Assembly (NCBI GenBank): GCA_005880165.1
Contig: VBJP01000006.1
Coordinates: forward strand, 1-10,790
Source: Chloroflexota bacterium
GTDB lineage: Bacteria; Chloroflexota; Limnocylindria; QHBO01
Length of the DNA: 10,790 nucleotides
Direction of reading: 5' to 3'
This document shows positions 1 through 5,688 of the stretch, one piece after another. The notes beneath the pieces are model-generated. The model saw only the letters and a list, made by a program, of their open reading frames with translations, was not told the DNA's origin and did not search any database. A program made the position numbers and the translations under genes. Position 1 is the first letter of the stretch. Every line of letters starts with the position of its first letter.

Positions 1-1399
1 GGACCGGCAGCTGGTCCTCGGGCACCAGCTGCGCGCCGTGCTGCTCGCAGTAGACGATCGGGATCGGCGCGCCCCAATACCGCTGCCGGCTCACCAGCCA
101 GTCGCGCAGCCGGTAGGTCACCGCCGCGGTCCCCAGGCCCATGTCGGCCGGCTGCTGGGTGATCGCCGCGATGGCCTCCGCCGCCGGCATGCCCGTGAAC
201 TCGCCCGACTCGACCAGCGTCTCGTCGGCGGTGTGCGCCACGAACGCCTCGCTATCGGGCAGCTCGCGGGACGCGGGCGCAACCACGTACCGGATCGGCA
301 ATTCGTACCGTCGGGCGAAGGCGTAGTCACGCTCGTCGTGGGCCGGCACGGCCATGATGGCGCCGGTGCCATACCCGGGCAGCACGTAGTCGGCGACCCA
401 GATGGGGATGCGCTCGTTGGTCATCGGGTTGACCGCGTGGGAGCCGATGAACGCGCCGCTCTTCTCGCGCTCCGCGCTCATGCGCTCGATCTCCGTCTCG
501 CGGCGGGCGGCGGCCACGTAGGCCTCGACCTCGTCCTTGCGATCCGGAGTGACGAGGGCGGCGACCAGCGGGTGCTCTGGCGCGAGCACCATGAACGTCG
601 CGCCGTAGATCGTGTCGGGGCGTGTGGTGAAGACGCGGATTCCTCCGACGACTTCCGCCTCGACCGGGAATTCGATCTCGGCGCCCTCCGAGCGGCCGAT
701 CCAGTTGGTCTGCATCAGCCGGATCGGCTCGGGCCAGTCGATGCCGGAGAAGTCGAGCAGCTCATCGCCATACCTGGTGATGCGGAAGAACCACTGCTCA
801 AGGTCGCGCTTGACGACCGGCGTTCCGCATCGCCAGCAGCGGCGCTCAGGGCCCAAGACCTGCTCGCGCGCCAGCACCACCTGGTCCTTGGGGCACCAGT
901 CGACGGCGGCCATCGCCCGGTACGCCAGCCCGGCCTTATAGAACTGCGCAAACAGCCACTGCGTGCCGCGGTAGTAGTCTGGGTCGCTGGTGACCACCTC
1001 CCGGGACCAGTCGAACATGCAACCCGTGGTCCGGAACTGCGAGCGCATGCGCTCGATGTTCTGGTTGGTCCAGGTCGCGGGGTGCACGCCCTGGTCGATC
1101 GCCGCGTTCTCGGCAGGCAGCCCGAAGCTGTCAAAACCCATCGGGAACATCACGTTGAGACCCTGCATGCGTCGCATGCGTGCCACCACATCGGGCCCTG
1201 TCACGGCGTACCAGTGGCCGATGTGGAGGTCGCCCGAAGTGTACGGATACATCGTCAGCAGGTAGTGCTTCGCCCGCTCGTCGGCATCCCGGGCCAGGTA
1301 CAGCCCGTCCGCCTCCCACCGGTCGCGCCACTTCGCCTCGAAGGAGGCCGGGTCGAAGCGCTCGCCGCGTGTGGCGCGCGTGCGCGTCTGCGTGGTCAT
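1..1399 (-). CDS. leuS: Leucyl-tRNA synthetase, N-terminal 466 residues (runs off the window)
   Basis: Class Ia aminoacyl-tRNA synthetase that charges tRNA-Leu with leucine in the cytoplasm. Reading from ATG at 1399, the class I signature HIGH is at residues 59-62 within a YPYTSGDLHIGHWYA context. A zinc-type CWRCG motif lies near residue 187. The CP1 editing-domain motif TRPDT lies near residue 258. The conserved RLRDWLVSRQRYWG segment is close to the window edge. The KMSKS loop and the anticodon-binding domain lie beyond base 1, so completeness cannot be judged. The start ATG overlaps the TGA of the methyltransferase gene by 4 bp (ATGA), which implies translational coupling and makes this the third gene of an operon. 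The operon is preceded by a leucine-specifier T-box leader, so expression is expected to rise when uncharged tRNA-Leu accumulates. Identity is certain; only the C-terminal part is unseen. Confidence 0.97.
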   Translation of the reverse strand, partial: MTTQTRTRATRGERFDPASFEAKWRDRWEADGLYLARDADERAKHYLLTMYPYTSGDLHIGHWYAVTGPDVVARMRRMQGLNVMFPMGFDSFGLPAENAAIDQGVHPATWTNQNIERMRSQFRTTGCMFDWSREVVTSDPDYYRGTQWLFAQFYKAGLAYRAMAAVDWCPKDQVVLAREQVLGPERRCWRCGTPVVKRDLEQWFFRITRYGDELLDFSGIDWPEPIRLMQTNWIGRSEGAEIEFPVEAEVVGGIRVFTTRPDTIYGATFMVLAPEHPLVAALVTPDRKDEVEAYVAAARRETEIERMSAEREKSGAFIGSHAVNPMTNERIPIWVADYVLPGYGTGAIMAVPAHDERDYAFARRYELPIRYVVAPASRELPDSEAFVAHTADETLVESGEFTGMPAAEAIAAITQQPADMGLGTAAVTYRLRDWLVSRQRYWGAPIPIVYCEQHGAQLVPEDQLPV

Positions 1400-2208
1400 G
1401 CGGCATGCCTCCGTGCGGTCCATAGGTCGATGCGGTAGGGCACCGTTAAGCGCTCGCCTTGCACATGGCCGTGCCGCGTCAGCAAGGCGTTGAGCTCGGT
1501 GCGGAAGCGTTCCTGCTCGTCGGCGGGCAGCGCCCGCACGTACGAGGCGGTAAACGCCATGCCGACAAAGTCATCGGGAGTCATCTGCGCATCGTGCTGC
1601 AGCTCGGCGAGCAGTGGCTGATCGAAGCCGGGCGAGTCCTCGAAGGCTTGCTGCGTCCTCTCCCTGCCCGTCGAGCGGCCGGCCTGCAGGTACTGCCCCG
1701 TGTCCGCGTCGCCAAACAGCCGCTCAAGCAGATTGTGGTAGTCGACCACGAAGGCTGAGCGGTCCGCGTCGCGCACGTTCCAGAAGAGCGCGACGCCGCC
1801 TCCCGGCTTCACGACCCTGGCCATCTCCATGACTGCCGCGGCGTGGTCGAACCAGTGGAAGGATTGGGCCGCCGTGGCGAGATCGGCGCTCGCTGGATCG
1901 AGGCCCGTCGCCTCAGCGCTCGCCTGCACGGTGGCGAGGACCAGGCCTTGGTTCGCTGCCTGGGCGCGGAGGACCTCGAGCATCGGCTTGCCCGGTTCCA
2001 CGGCGGTCACGCGCCAGCCGAGGGCGGCCATCGCCAGGCTCGCCCGCCCGGTTCCGGCTCCCAGGTCCACGACCAACGGCCGCTCTGGCAGCTGGAGCCG
2101 GCGCGAGATTTCCTCGAAGAGCACGTCGGGGTAGCCGGGTCGGTATCGGTCGTAGTCGCCAGCCCAGGCATCGAAGGAACGAGCCCGTTCCGGGTAGCGC
2201 AGTCTCAT
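1396..2208 (-). CDS. Class I SAM-dependent methyltransferase (Methyltransf_11-like)
   Basis: Predicted cytoplasmic 270-residue methyltransferase; the substrate is unknown. Motif I is VVDLGAGTGRAS (about residues 46-56). The acidic residue ending strand beta-2 is E71 in VTAVEP. The post-I motif AAQSFHWFD follows near residues 112-120, then VVKPGGGVALFWN. This arrangement is typical of the UbiE/YcgJ-like small-molecule methyltransferases whose N-terminus reads FDxWAxDYDRYRPGYP. I chose ATG 2208 because it gives the family-like N-terminus MRLRYPERARSFDAW and overlaps the TGA of the acetyltransferase gene by 4 bp (ATGA). The same frame stays open upstream but reads as an arginine-rich shadow. Its own stop overlaps the leuS start in the same way. 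It is therefore a co-translated middle gene of the T-box-controlled operon, although no direct role in leucine metabolism is evident. Confidence 0.9.
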   Translation of the reverse strand: MRLRYPERARSFDAWAGDYDRYRPGYPDVLFEEISRRLQLPERPLVVDLGAGTGRASLAMAALGWRVTAVEPGKPMLEVLRAQAANQGLVLATVQASAEATGLDPASADLATAAQSFHWFDHAAAVMEMARVVKPGGGVALFWNVRDADRSAFVVDYHNLLERLFGDADTGQYLQAGRSTGRERTQQAFEDSPGFDQPLLAELQHDAQMTPDDFVGMAFTASYVRALPADEQERFRTELNALLTRHGHVQGERLTVPYRIDLWTARRHAA

Positions 2209-2768
2209 GGTCCGGGGTCCTCGTCCGGGAACCAGGCCATCAGCAGCTCGTCTCGGAATCCTCCCGGCGCCCGGTACTGGCGACGTCGAACCCCTTCGCG
2301 CCGGAACCCGGCGTGCTCGTAGACGGCGATCGCTCGCTCGTTGTCGGGGAAGACTCCCAGCGCCAGCTTGGCGAGCCCCTGCTCGCGGGTCCAGGCCTGC
2401 GCGGCGCGCACCATGGCGGAGCCAATGCCGATGTCGCGCCATCCGTCGAGGATGGCGATCGACAGCACGCCGATGTGGTCGCTGACCGAGCTCTGCTCGA
2501 CGCTGACCAGGATGTTGCCGACCACGTCACCGTCCGCCTCTGCGACCAGGACCAGCGTCTCACCGGAGCGGATCATCTCGCCCACGAAATACGACTCGGA
2601 CGGCTCGCTCACGGCCGAGGGGGGCGTTGCGAGCCATCGGCCCTCCGCTCGCACGGAACCGAACAGGCGGACCAGCGCGCGGGCATCGGTTGGACGCGCG
2701 CGACGCAGCATCCACCGGCGGCCATCGCTGGCCTCGTGAACCTCGTTCGTGGCGTCCGCCATGGTCAT
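2205..2768 (-). CDS. GNAT-family N-acetyltransferase
   Basis: Predicted acetyl-CoA-dependent N-acetyltransferase of 187 residues, acting on an unknown amine (protein N-terminus or small molecule). The acetyl-CoA pyrophosphate-binding motif A is visible as LSIAILDGWRDIGIGSAM (about 102-119, with RDIGIG as the R/QxxGxG/A loop). Motif B follows as LALGVFPDNERAIAVYEHAGF (about 135-155). The overall pattern is RimJ/RimL-like. ATG 2768 is chosen because GGGGAG at 2779-2774 stands 5 nt upstream; ATG 2762, two codons later, is possible, and a TTG further upstream at 2798 is not favoured. This is the first gene of the GNAT-methyltransferase-leuS operon, immediately after the T-box terminator hairpin. 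Its stop overlaps the next start by 4 bp. Family assignment is firm; the substrate is unknown. Confidence 0.9.
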   Translation of the reverse strand: MTMADATNEVHEASDGRRWMLRRARPTDARALVRLFGSVRAEGRWLATPPSAVSEPSESYFVGEMIRSGETLVLVAEADGDVVGNILVSVEQSSVSDHIGVLSIAILDGWRDIGIGSAMVRAAQAWTREQGLAKLALGVFPDNERAIAVYEHAGFRREGVRRRQYRAPGGFRDELLMAWFPDEDPGP

Positions 2769-2799
2769 CGCTGCTCCCCATGCCGCCGGGAATGACAAC

Positions 2800-2849
2800 G
2801 CCCCCTTTCGTCAGGACGAAGGGGGCGATCTTCGCGGTACCACCATGAC
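2800..2849 (-). terminator. T-box antiterminator and competing terminator hairpin
   Basis: ATGGTGGTACCGCG at 2846-2833 matches the T-box consensus AGGGTGGNACCGCG at 13 of 14 positions. Antiterminator: GTCA(T)GG (2849-2843) pairs with CCTGAC (2815-2810), and GCG (2835-2833) pairs with CGT (2818-2816). Between them lies the 7-nt bulge TGGTACC (2842-2836), whose TGGT is complementary to a tRNA ending ACCA. Terminator: GCCCCC (2826-2821) with GGGGGC (2805-2800), extended by TTCGT/ACGAA with one bulged base and a CCTG loop. The two folds share 2818-2810 and are mutually exclusive. The run after the hairpin is GTTGTCATT, a weak U-tract, so termination may be inefficient. Confidence 0.88.
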
Positions 2850-2863
2850 TTGACCGAGTGAGG

Positions 2864-2939
2864 TGGTGGAGCTGGGGGGACTCGAACCCCCGACCCCCTG
2901 CATGCCATGCAGGTGCTCTCCCAGCTGAGCTACAACCCC
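2864..2939 (-). tRNA. tRNA-Ala (anticodon GGC), CCA encoded, inside the T-box leader
   Basis: A complete 73-nt cloverleaf plus encoded CCA. The acceptor stem GGGGTTG/CAGCTCC contains the G3-U70 wobble that identifies alanine tRNAs, and the discriminator is A73. The D stem is GCTC/GAGC with GG in its loop. The anticodon stem CCTGC/GCAGG encloses ATGGCAT, giving anticodon GGC, which reads GCC. The T arm is GGGGG-TTCGAGT-CCCCC. All stems pair, so it looks functional. It lies on the operon strand, 20 nt upstream of the T-box-side antiterminator helix and downstream of T-box Stem I. I see no separate promoter between Stem I and this gene, so it is probably transcribed from the leader promoter near 3103-3133 and released by RNase P and 3' processing. 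Confidence 0.95.
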
Positions 2940-3102
2940 ACGATCGGTCCACTCATCGGCGCGATATCGGGCGCCTCCCCGGCCGGGTTCTCCGGCTGCT
3001 CAGCGGGCGAGTTCCGCGTCCCCGATGGCCGGCTCCCACCTGGCCCGGCTCGCTGTCGTCGAGACGTGCGCGTACTTGCTCCCGCTTCAACGCGTTCCGG
3101 CG

Positions 3103-3133
3103 AGTATACCGGCGTACCTGCTCCGTCGTCCAA
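3103..3133 (-). promoter_or_regulatory. Probable sigma-70-type promoter of the T-box/tRNA-Ala/leuS operon
   Basis: A -10 hexamer TATACT (3108-3103) matches TATAAT at 5 of 6 positions. TTGGAC (3133-3128) is a possible -35 with a 19-bp spacer, slightly long. Initiation about 7 nt downstream of the -10 would fall near 3097-3095, roughly 10 nt before the first paired base of T-box Stem I. That spacing supports the assignment. Confidence 0.65.
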
Positions 3134-3274
3134 GACAGCTGATGACCGATGAGCGCTGACGACGCGAGTCGCCGCAGACCGGTGTCAGCGTGCCAGTGCG
3201 GCGAGCCCACGAGCGTCTAGGGCTCGTGCTGGCGCGCCATTAATCGCCGGCGTACTGGGTGATGGTGACCAACA
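3134..3274. other. Intergenic stretch with a small competing hairpin pair
   Basis: No convincing gene is present between the leuS-operon promoter and the terminator of the next gene. The stretch contains two overlapping inverted repeats that exclude each other: CACGAGC (3208-3214) with GCTCGTG (3222-3228), and GAGCCC (3203-3208) with GGGCTC (3220-3225). Neither is followed by a T-run on either strand, so I do not call a terminator. The function, if any, is unknown. Confidence 0.4.
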
Positions 3275-3303
3275 CATGGGCCGGCTCAGGAGGCCGGCCC
3301 ATG
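3275..3303 (-). terminator. Hairpin terminator downstream of the small secreted-protein gene
   Basis: Perfect 11-bp inverted repeat CATGGGCCGGC (3275-3285) and GCCGGCCCATG (3293-3303) with a 7-nt loop. On the minus strand it is followed by TGTTGGT, a poor U-tract. It lies 34 bp past the stop of the secreted-protein gene, which fits an intrinsic or partly factor-assisted terminator. Confidence 0.6.
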
Positions 3304-3337
3304 CGGAGTCCGCGGACGGGTGTTGCCTCGCCGGAGC

Positions 3338-3811
3338 CTACGCCGACAGAAGAGCGCAGACGTCGGTAAAGCGGCCCGCCACGATCCCGGTCTCGAAGTT
3401 GATGAGGCCCTCGAACGCGTACCACTGGAGGAGATCAGGGTCGCCGCCCGGGAACTGGTGGCCCATGACCTTGAAGGTGGTGAGGTTCCCATCGGCGTCG
3501 TAGACCCACATTGCAGGACCGCTCGCGTTCCAGTCGAGCGTCTTTCCGGTCTCCAGGTTCGTCGTCTCCAGGGTGGCATCGCCCTGGACGATGACGCGAC
3601 TGCTGCCGTCTGCGTAGGTGATGGTGATCGTGTGCTCGCGATTCAGCGGAACCGACAAGAGCATGTCAAAGGCGCAGGCGGTGCCTGCAGGGTAGAGCCA
3701 CGGGCCAGGGGTGGGGAGAGGCTCGCGGTCCGCAGTTGTCGCAAATGCCGCGGAGCCCACCACCAGACTGATGGCCGCGGCCAGGAAGGTGGAACGAATC
3801 AGCGCACGCAT
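3338..3811 (-). CDS. Small secreted protein of unknown function
   Basis: A 157-residue protein that I do not recognise. The N-terminus has positive charges (R2, R6), a hydrophobic core of about residues 8-22 and a small-residue cleavage site near AFA-TT (about 24/25). This is a Sec-type signal peptide, so the mature protein of about 133 residues should be exported. The mature part is rich in Thr, Asp and Gly with beta-strand-like segments (HTITITYADGSSRVIV, MWVYDADGNLTTFKV). It has exactly two cysteines, C46 and C152, which could form a disulfide joining the two ends. I chose ATG 3811 because GGAGG lies 8 nt upstream and the signal peptide begins there; the frame stays open further upstream without protein-like character. 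It is preceded by about 195 bp without a gene and followed by a hairpin terminator, so it is probably monocistronic. Confidence 0.8.
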   Translation of the reverse strand: MRALIRSTFLAAAISLVVGSAAFATTADREPLPTPGPWLYPAGTACAFDMLLSVPLNREHTITITYADGSSRVIVQGDATLETTNLETGKTLDWNASGPAMWVYDADGNLTTFKVMGHQFPGGDPDLLQWYAFEGLINFETGIVAGRFTDVCALLSA

Positions 3812-4006
3812 CCTGAGAACCTCCGTTCGACTAGGGCCGGGCCGCTCGCTGGCGACCACCTGTCGCAGTCGATCAGCCGCCATGCCCGAAGCCAGTGCGC
3901 CGATTCTCCCGAGCGCCACTTCGGTCCGACTACGGTCGTGGCTGGACGGTGAATCTAGGCGTCGCGCGGACTCCTATGCGGCGGTCCACCGGATGGGATA
4001 AGAGCC

Positions 4007-4642
4007 CTAACCGCGCCTCCGGACCGATGCCCCCGCCACCTCTCGGAGGTCGGCGACGAACCCCGCGTACGCCGCCTCCCGGGCTTGCTGGTCCGGCGCC
4101 CGCAGGATCGAGGAGGGATGGACGGTCGCCGCGATCATCGGTCCAAAGGTGGAGGGAAAGAGGATCCCGTGCTGGCGGGTGACCCGGAAGGTTGGACTGA
4201 TCAGCGCCTGGGCCGCCGTAGCCCCCAGGCACAGGATGAGCTGCGGCTTGACACGCTCGACCTCGGCCTCGAACCACGGCCGGCAGGCGCGGATCTCCTC
4301 CGTGTTCGGCCGCTGGTGGATTCGACGTTTGCCCCGCGGCTCCCACTTGAAGTGCTTGACGACGTTGGTCACGTAGGCCTGGCGCCGATCGATGCCCGCC
4401 TCCTCGAGCGCCCGATCGAGCACCTCCCCGGCCGGCCCCACGAACGGCGCGCCGGTCACGTCCTCCCGGTCGCCAGGTTGCTCGCCGACCAGCATCAGCC
4501 GGGCCCCTTCCGTTCCTTCGCCAAACACTGTCTGTGTGGCGCGTTCCCACAGGTCGCACGCTCGGCACCCGGCGGCAGCGACCCGCAGCTCGTCGACGGA
4601 GCGTGGATGGGCGGGAACCGGCGCCGGCGCTTCGATGGCCAT
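4007..4642 (-). CDS. udgX: UdgX-type uracil-DNA glycosylase (family 4/5-like, iron-sulfur)
   Basis: Uracil-DNA glycosylase superfamily enzyme of 211 residues, predicted to act on uracil in DNA. The active-site motif is GEQPGDRED (53-61), where canonical family 4 enzymes carry GEAPG. The UdgX-specific loop KRRIH is at residues 105-109. In mycobacterial UdgX the histidine at this position forms a covalent link with the deoxyribose left after uracil removal, and here it falls exactly at 109. The later motif is HPSSILR (175-181). Four cysteines, C26, C29, C120 and C138, fit the 4Fe-4S cluster pattern of this superfamily. The gene begins 34 nt after the radical SAM gene in the same direction, so the two are probably co-transcribed behind the LexA-box promoter. 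No clear Shine-Dalgarno sequence precedes ATG 4642, so the start is plausible rather than proven. Family call is strong; covalent activity is inferred from the motif. Confidence 0.93.
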   Translation of the reverse strand: MAIEAPAPVPAHPRSVDELRVAAAGCRACDLWERATQTVFGEGTEGARLMLVGEQPGDREDVTGAPFVGPAGEVLDRALEEAGIDRRQAYVTNVVKHFKWEPRGKRRIHQRPNTEEIRACRPWFEAEVERVKPQLILCLGATAAQALISPTFRVTRQHGILFPSTFGPMIAATVHPSSILRAPDQQAREAAYAGFVADLREVAGASVRRRG

Positions 4643-4676
4643 GGTTAGGAACCGAGCATCCCGTGTGCCACCGGGC

Positions 4677-5588
4677 TCAGCTCGCCAGCTCGAGGCTGAG
4701 CTGGCGCTGCGCTGGGACTTCCGTCGCGGCGCGCGGCGGGTTCGGGTCTCGCGGCTCCCACACCCACGCGCTGCGCAGCTCGATCATGGTGGCGTTCAGC
4801 TCCCCCATCTGGGCCGGGCGCAGATACGCGCCGCGCGCGTAGAGCCGCTCGTAGCGCTCGAGCTCTCCCGGCCAGTCCCGCGACAGGTGCTCGAGGAAGT
4901 ACTCCCGCGTGCCGGGCCGCAGGTTGACGACGTTCCACCACACGAAGACGGCGCCGGCCTCGCGAGCGGCCCAAACGACCTCCCGCAGCTTGTCGGGGTC
5001 GTCCGAGAGCCCGGGGAGGATCGGGGCCATGCCGACCCCGCAGCGCACGCCCGCCACGGCCAGGCGACGCAGAGCCTCGAGCCGCTGGCGTGGCGGCGCG
5101 GTATGCGGCTCGGTGGTGCGCCAGACGCGATCGTCCAGGGTCGGGACCGAGACATTCACGCTCACCTCGACCCGCCGCGCCGCCTCGGACAGCACATCGA
5201 TGTCGCGCACGATGAGCGGCCCGCGCGTGACAATGCTGAAGGGCGTTTCGAACTCCATGAGCGTCGTGATCGCGCCGCGGGTCAGGCGATAGCGGCCCTC
5301 CGCCGGCTGGTAGGGATCGGTTGCGGTTCCGATCGCCACCTGCTCGCGCTTCCAGCTCCGCCGGGCCAGGTCGACGCGAAGGCGCTCGACGAGGTTCGTC
5401 TTAACGCGGACGCTCGCGCCGTACCGGTCATCCGATGGCCGCCCGGCGCGGAGCTCGAAGCCGCGCACGTAGCAGAATGTGCACTGGTGGACGCACCCGG
5501 TGTACGGGTTAAGCGACCACCGGAAAGGCATGCCGTCGACCTTGGTGATCGCGGATCGGCATGGCTCCTCGCGATATTCCACCGGCAT
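4677..5588 (-). CDS. Rv2578c/SplB-like radical SAM protein
   Basis: A 303-residue radical SAM protein. The cluster-binding CX3CX2C motif is C32-C36-C39 in NPYTGCVHQCTFCYVR. Its context (PFRWSLNPYTGC near the N-terminus, then GTATDPYQPAEGRYRLTR) matches the family named after mycobacterial Rv2578c, which is distantly related to spore photoproduct lyase. The reaction is not known; a nucleic-acid repair role is suggested by the SplB relationship, the LexA-box promoter and the downstream udgX, and remains inference. The length is somewhat short for the family. ATG 5588 is chosen because the protein similarity starts there and because the -10 element ends only 6 nt upstream. That spacing implies a leaderless transcript, consistent with the absence of a Shine-Dalgarno sequence. 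A strong terminator at 5645-5673 isolates it from the gene upstream. Confidence 0.88.
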   Translation of the reverse strand: MPVEYREEPCRSAITKVDGMPFRWSLNPYTGCVHQCTFCYVRGFELRAGRPSDDRYGASVRVKTNLVERLRVDLARRSWKREQVAIGTATDPYQPAEGRYRLTRGAITTLMEFETPFSIVTRGPLIVRDIDVLSEAARRVEVSVNVSVPTLDDRVWRTTEPHTAPPRQRLEALRRLAVAGVRCGVGMAPILPGLSDDPDKLREVVWAAREAGAVFVWWNVVNLRPGTREYFLEHLSRDWPGELERYERLYARGAYLRPAQMGELNATMIELRSAWVWEPRDPNPPRAATEVPAQRQLSLELAS

Positions 5589-5594
5589 GCGAAC

Positions 5595-5623
5595 ACAATA
5601 GAACGTGCGTTCTGTTTTGCCAA
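5595..5623 (-). promoter_or_regulatory. Promoter of the radical SAM-udgX operon, probably leaderless
   Basis: TTGGCA (5623-5618) resembles TTGACA at 5 of 6 positions. TATTGT (5600-5595) lies 17 bp downstream and matches TATAAT at 4 of 6. Initiation 6-7 nt after the -10 would be at 5589-5588, that is, at the ATG itself. There is no purine-rich ribosome binding site before the ATG, in agreement with a leaderless mRNA. Confidence 0.65.
5600..5613. promoter_or_regulatory. LexA (DinR-type) SOS box
   Basis: AGAACGTGCGTTCT is a palindrome containing exact GAAC-N4-GTTC, the SOS operator of Gram-positive-type LexA. It lies in the 17-bp spacer between the -35 and -10 elements of the radical SAM-udgX promoter, touching the -10. 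This is the expected position for repression by occlusion. Damage-induced control of the operon is inferred; lexA itself is not in the window. Confidence 0.75.
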
Positions 5624-5640
5624 CCCCGTTCGTGACTCAG

Positions 5641-5673
5641 AAAAGCGGAGCCGGCCGGGCAGGCCGACTCCGC
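5641..5673 (-). terminator. Rho-independent terminator after the TIGR03118-like gene
   Basis: On the minus strand GCGGAG (5673-5668) and GGCCG-type arms form a stem: GCGGAG/CTCCGC plus CGGCC/GGCCG, interrupted by one C-A mismatch, with a 5-nt loop at 5661-5657. TTTTCTGAG follows (5644-5636). It begins 15 bp past the stop of the TIGR03118-like gene and is a convincing intrinsic terminator. Confidence 0.85.
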
Positions 5674-5688
5674 ATGGAAAGGGCTGAC

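Larger units (their letters stand above)
2800..3086 (-). promoter_or_regulatory. Leucine-type T-box riboswitch leader, interrupted by a tRNA gene
   Basis: A T-box leader senses uncharged tRNA through codon-anticodon pairing in Stem I and through the tRNA 3' end in the antiterminator. All core parts are visible on the minus strand. Stem I base: AGCGGG (3086-3081) with CCCGCT (3007-3002). Specifier loop: AGTA at 3076-3073 opposite GAACTCG, giving specifier CTC at 3011-3009 (Leu). Distal arm: GCCGG (3049-3045) with CCGGC (3032-3028) enclosing GGTG and preceded by AGCGAG, like the conserved AG-bulge/distal-loop pair. Linker hairpins: GCCGG/CCGGC (2996-2982) and GGCGC/GCGCC (2975-2958). The T-box and terminator are at 2849-2800. 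The specifier agrees with leuS downstream. The leader is unusually long because a tRNA-Ala gene lies between the linker hairpins and the T-box. Confidence 0.88.

Noticed and set aside
38..1438. Long open frame on the plus strand opposite leuS
   Set aside because: It is antisense to a certain leuS gene and its translation is Arg/His/Val-rich without motifs, as expected for a GC-rich shadow frame.
2209..2442. Upstream extension of the methyltransferase frame
   Set aside because: It runs antisense-free but out of frame through the acetyltransferase gene, gives Arg-rich text, and the ATGA-coupled ATG 2208 restores the family N-terminus.
2864..2939. The possibility that the tRNA-like fold is only a T-box structural element or tRNA mimic
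   Set aside because: Every canonical tRNA position is present, including G3-U70, the T-loop TTCGAGT and encoded CCA, so a real tRNA-Ala gene is far more likely.
3203..3228. Overlapping inverted repeats as a terminator or operator
   Set aside because: No T-run follows on either strand and no gene end lies beside it; short arms of this kind are common in GC-rich DNA.
4392..5687. 431-residue plus-strand open frame opposite udgX and the radical SAM gene
   Set aside because: Low-complexity, Arg/Ala-rich translation with no domain; the minus-strand genes carry clear motifs across the same interval.
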